DNA of 64,000 nucleotides, from contig JBMNJJ010000009.1 in NCBI GenBank assembly GCA_050951605.1, positions 62,001 through 126,000 of the forward strand, written 5' to 3'. This document shows positions 63,443 to 64,000 of this stretch, piece by piece; positions within the stretch are counted from its first letter, which is position 1; every line of letters starts with the position of its first letter. This DNA comes from DUTS01 sp050951605 (lineage in GTDB: Bacteria > Bacillota > Peptococcia > DRI-13 > DTU073). The position numbers were made by a program, and so were the translations under genes. The notes under the pieces are model-generated. The model made no database searches. It worked only from the letters and a program-made list of their open reading frames with translations, and was not told where the DNA came from.

Positions 63443-63805
63443 TTAGAGCCAATGACCTTCGACATTGCTATCCTGAGCTTCTGGTAATAATCCCTTTTTA
63501 TATTGTTCCAGGGCTTCGCGTACAGTAATGCCTGTCGCTAGATAAACTTTTATCTTACCGGCATTTAGTGTACGAAAAGCTTTTGGACCAACATTTCCTG
63601 TGATGACTACATCTGCTTTGGCATTAATGATGTTTTGGGCAGTTTGGATACCGGCTCCTTGTGGAGCAGTACGATTTTGTTTGTTGTCAAATAAACTATA
63701 GGTGTTTTTTTCAAGGTCATAAAGAAGAAATTGGCTAGTGCGACCGAAACGTTCATCAATCAGGCTATCTAAACTTTCACCGGTAGTACTGACGGCAATT
63801 TTCAT
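63443..63805 (-). CDS. NifX/NifB-like dinitrogenase-cofactor-type protein
   Basis: 120 residues. MKIAVSTTGESLDSLIDERFGRTSQFLLYDLE with GNVGPKAFRTLNAGKIKVYL in the middle is the NifX-like fold. AAGGAGGAATTTTAAA before the ATG. First gene of the leftward Fe-S operon, 52 bases before the ferredoxin-MinD pair. Divergent from the DUF5320 gene across shared CATATG sites. Confidence 0.82.
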   Translation of the reverse strand: MKIAVSTTGESLDSLIDERFGRTSQFLLYDLEKNTYSLFDNKQNRTAPQGAGIQTAQNIINAKADVVITGNVGPKAFRTLNAGKIKVYLATGITVREALEQYKKGLLPEAQDSNVEGHWL

Positions 63806-63828
63806 TTTAAAATTCCTCCTTTCTAGAA

Positions 63829-63915
63829 CAATTAAATTATAAATATAGTGAGCATATGACCAAAAATGTTATTGACATATGTTCAGAAATAATATATCAT
63901 AATAATGGGCATATG
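63829..63915. promoter_or_regulatory. Divergent promoters with three CATATG-centred palindromes
   Basis: CATATG cores lie at 63853-63858, 63876-63881 and 63910-63915, in contexts GAGCATATGACCA, TTGACATATGTTCA and GGGCATATGTCCA. The rightward promoter is TTGACA (63872-63877), 17 bases, TATCAT (63895-63900). The leftward one is TTGGTC, 16 bases, TATAAT. In both, the palindrome covers the -35 box, as at the mrp promoter. Confidence 0.6.
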
Positions 63916-63956
63916 TCCATAAGGAATAAAAAAATTTAGGAAAGGGGTTGTTGTCA

Positions 63957-64000
63957 ATGCCAGGTTTTGATGGTACCGGTCCATTAGGTCAAGGTCCGAG
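63957..64000 (+). CDS. DUF5320-like protein (3' truncated by window end)
   Basis: Only the first 15 codons are in the window: MPGFDGTGPLGQGP. This Gly-rich start is typical of DUF5320 proteins, small proteins found next to NifX-like and MinD-ferredoxin genes. ATG 63957 after AGGAAAGGGGTTGTTGTCA. Product named by the N-terminus and the context only. Confidence 0.6.
   Translation, partial: MPGFDGTGPLGQGP

Overview
The window is AT-rich, gene-dense DNA from an anaerobic, Gram-positive-type bacterium, most likely a member of the Clostridia (Peptococcaceae-like is my guess, not proven). The clues are HydE/HydG for [FeFe]-hydrogenase maturation, many ferredoxin-type [4Fe-4S] proteins, NifX/Mrp/MinD-type Fe-S ATPases, an SLH-type surface protein, Tad pili without a secretin, strong AGGAGG ribosome binding sites, frequent TTG/GTG starts, a PRD/sigma-54 PTS regulator and a YedE/DUF3343 selenium-type gene pair. 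No rRNA, tRNA or CRISPR array was seen.

Layout. 1-4.3 kb: 3' part of a first Tad-type pilus locus (TadB, TadC, pilin-like, TadE-like, CpaB, SLH). 4.3-11.2 kb: single metabolic genes (ADP-ribosylglycohydrolase relative, glutamate dehydrogenase, an Hsp20 fragment joined to a histidine kinase tail) and a Crp/Fnr regulator with two ferredoxin-type genes and an ArsC-like gene. Two GGTAGC-N4-GTTACC operators lie exactly at -41.5 of leftward promoters. 11.2-14.3 kb: hydE-hydG-TM1266-type regulator operon, preceded by a long leader with a terminator and a complementary antiterminator arm. 14.3-32 kb: housekeeping genes (NYN protein, tandem ThyX, pfkA, nadE, UPF0182, lepB, chrA pair, trmB, TtcA-type), a run of small proteins of unknown function (25.2-27.4 kb) and a selenium-type group.

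32.4-49.1 kb is the most unusual part: a self-contained PTS catabolic locus. A canonical sigma-54 promoter (GG-N10-GC) precedes a PHP protein, a dedicated enzyme I, GatA, GatB and GatC, a 2-hydroxyacid dehydrogenase, a C_GCAxxG_C_C protein, HPr and a CoA-disulfide reductase-rhodanese fusion. A SorC-type regulator with twin operators, a RuBisCO-like protein, a class II aldolase, a 1003-residue LevR-like sigma-54 activator with PTS domains, a DUF2148 protein and a second HPr follow. I infer a PTS-fed route for an unusual sugar, polyol or sugar acid that uses a RuBisCO-like enzyme.

49.2-58.3 kb: a second, complete Tad-type locus (TadZ, TadA, TadB, TadC, Flp-type pilin, DUF5702, two TadE-like proteins, DUF6382-like protein), interrupted by a ~160-nt structured HEARO/omegaRNA-like element. 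58.4-64 kb: a PLD-family protein, then an Fe-S/Mrp group (Mrp, DUF134, two NifX-like proteins, two ferredoxin-MinD ATPases, DUF5320 start) that shares CATATG-centred palindromes overlapping the -35 boxes of its promoters.

Caution: at least nine otherwise conserved genes are broken by one-base shifts, mostly in short homopolymers (near 38, 670, 10774, 21055, 26860, 37474, 37687, 38531 and 44757). This looks more like residual sequencing error than decay, so I annotate those genes over their full span.
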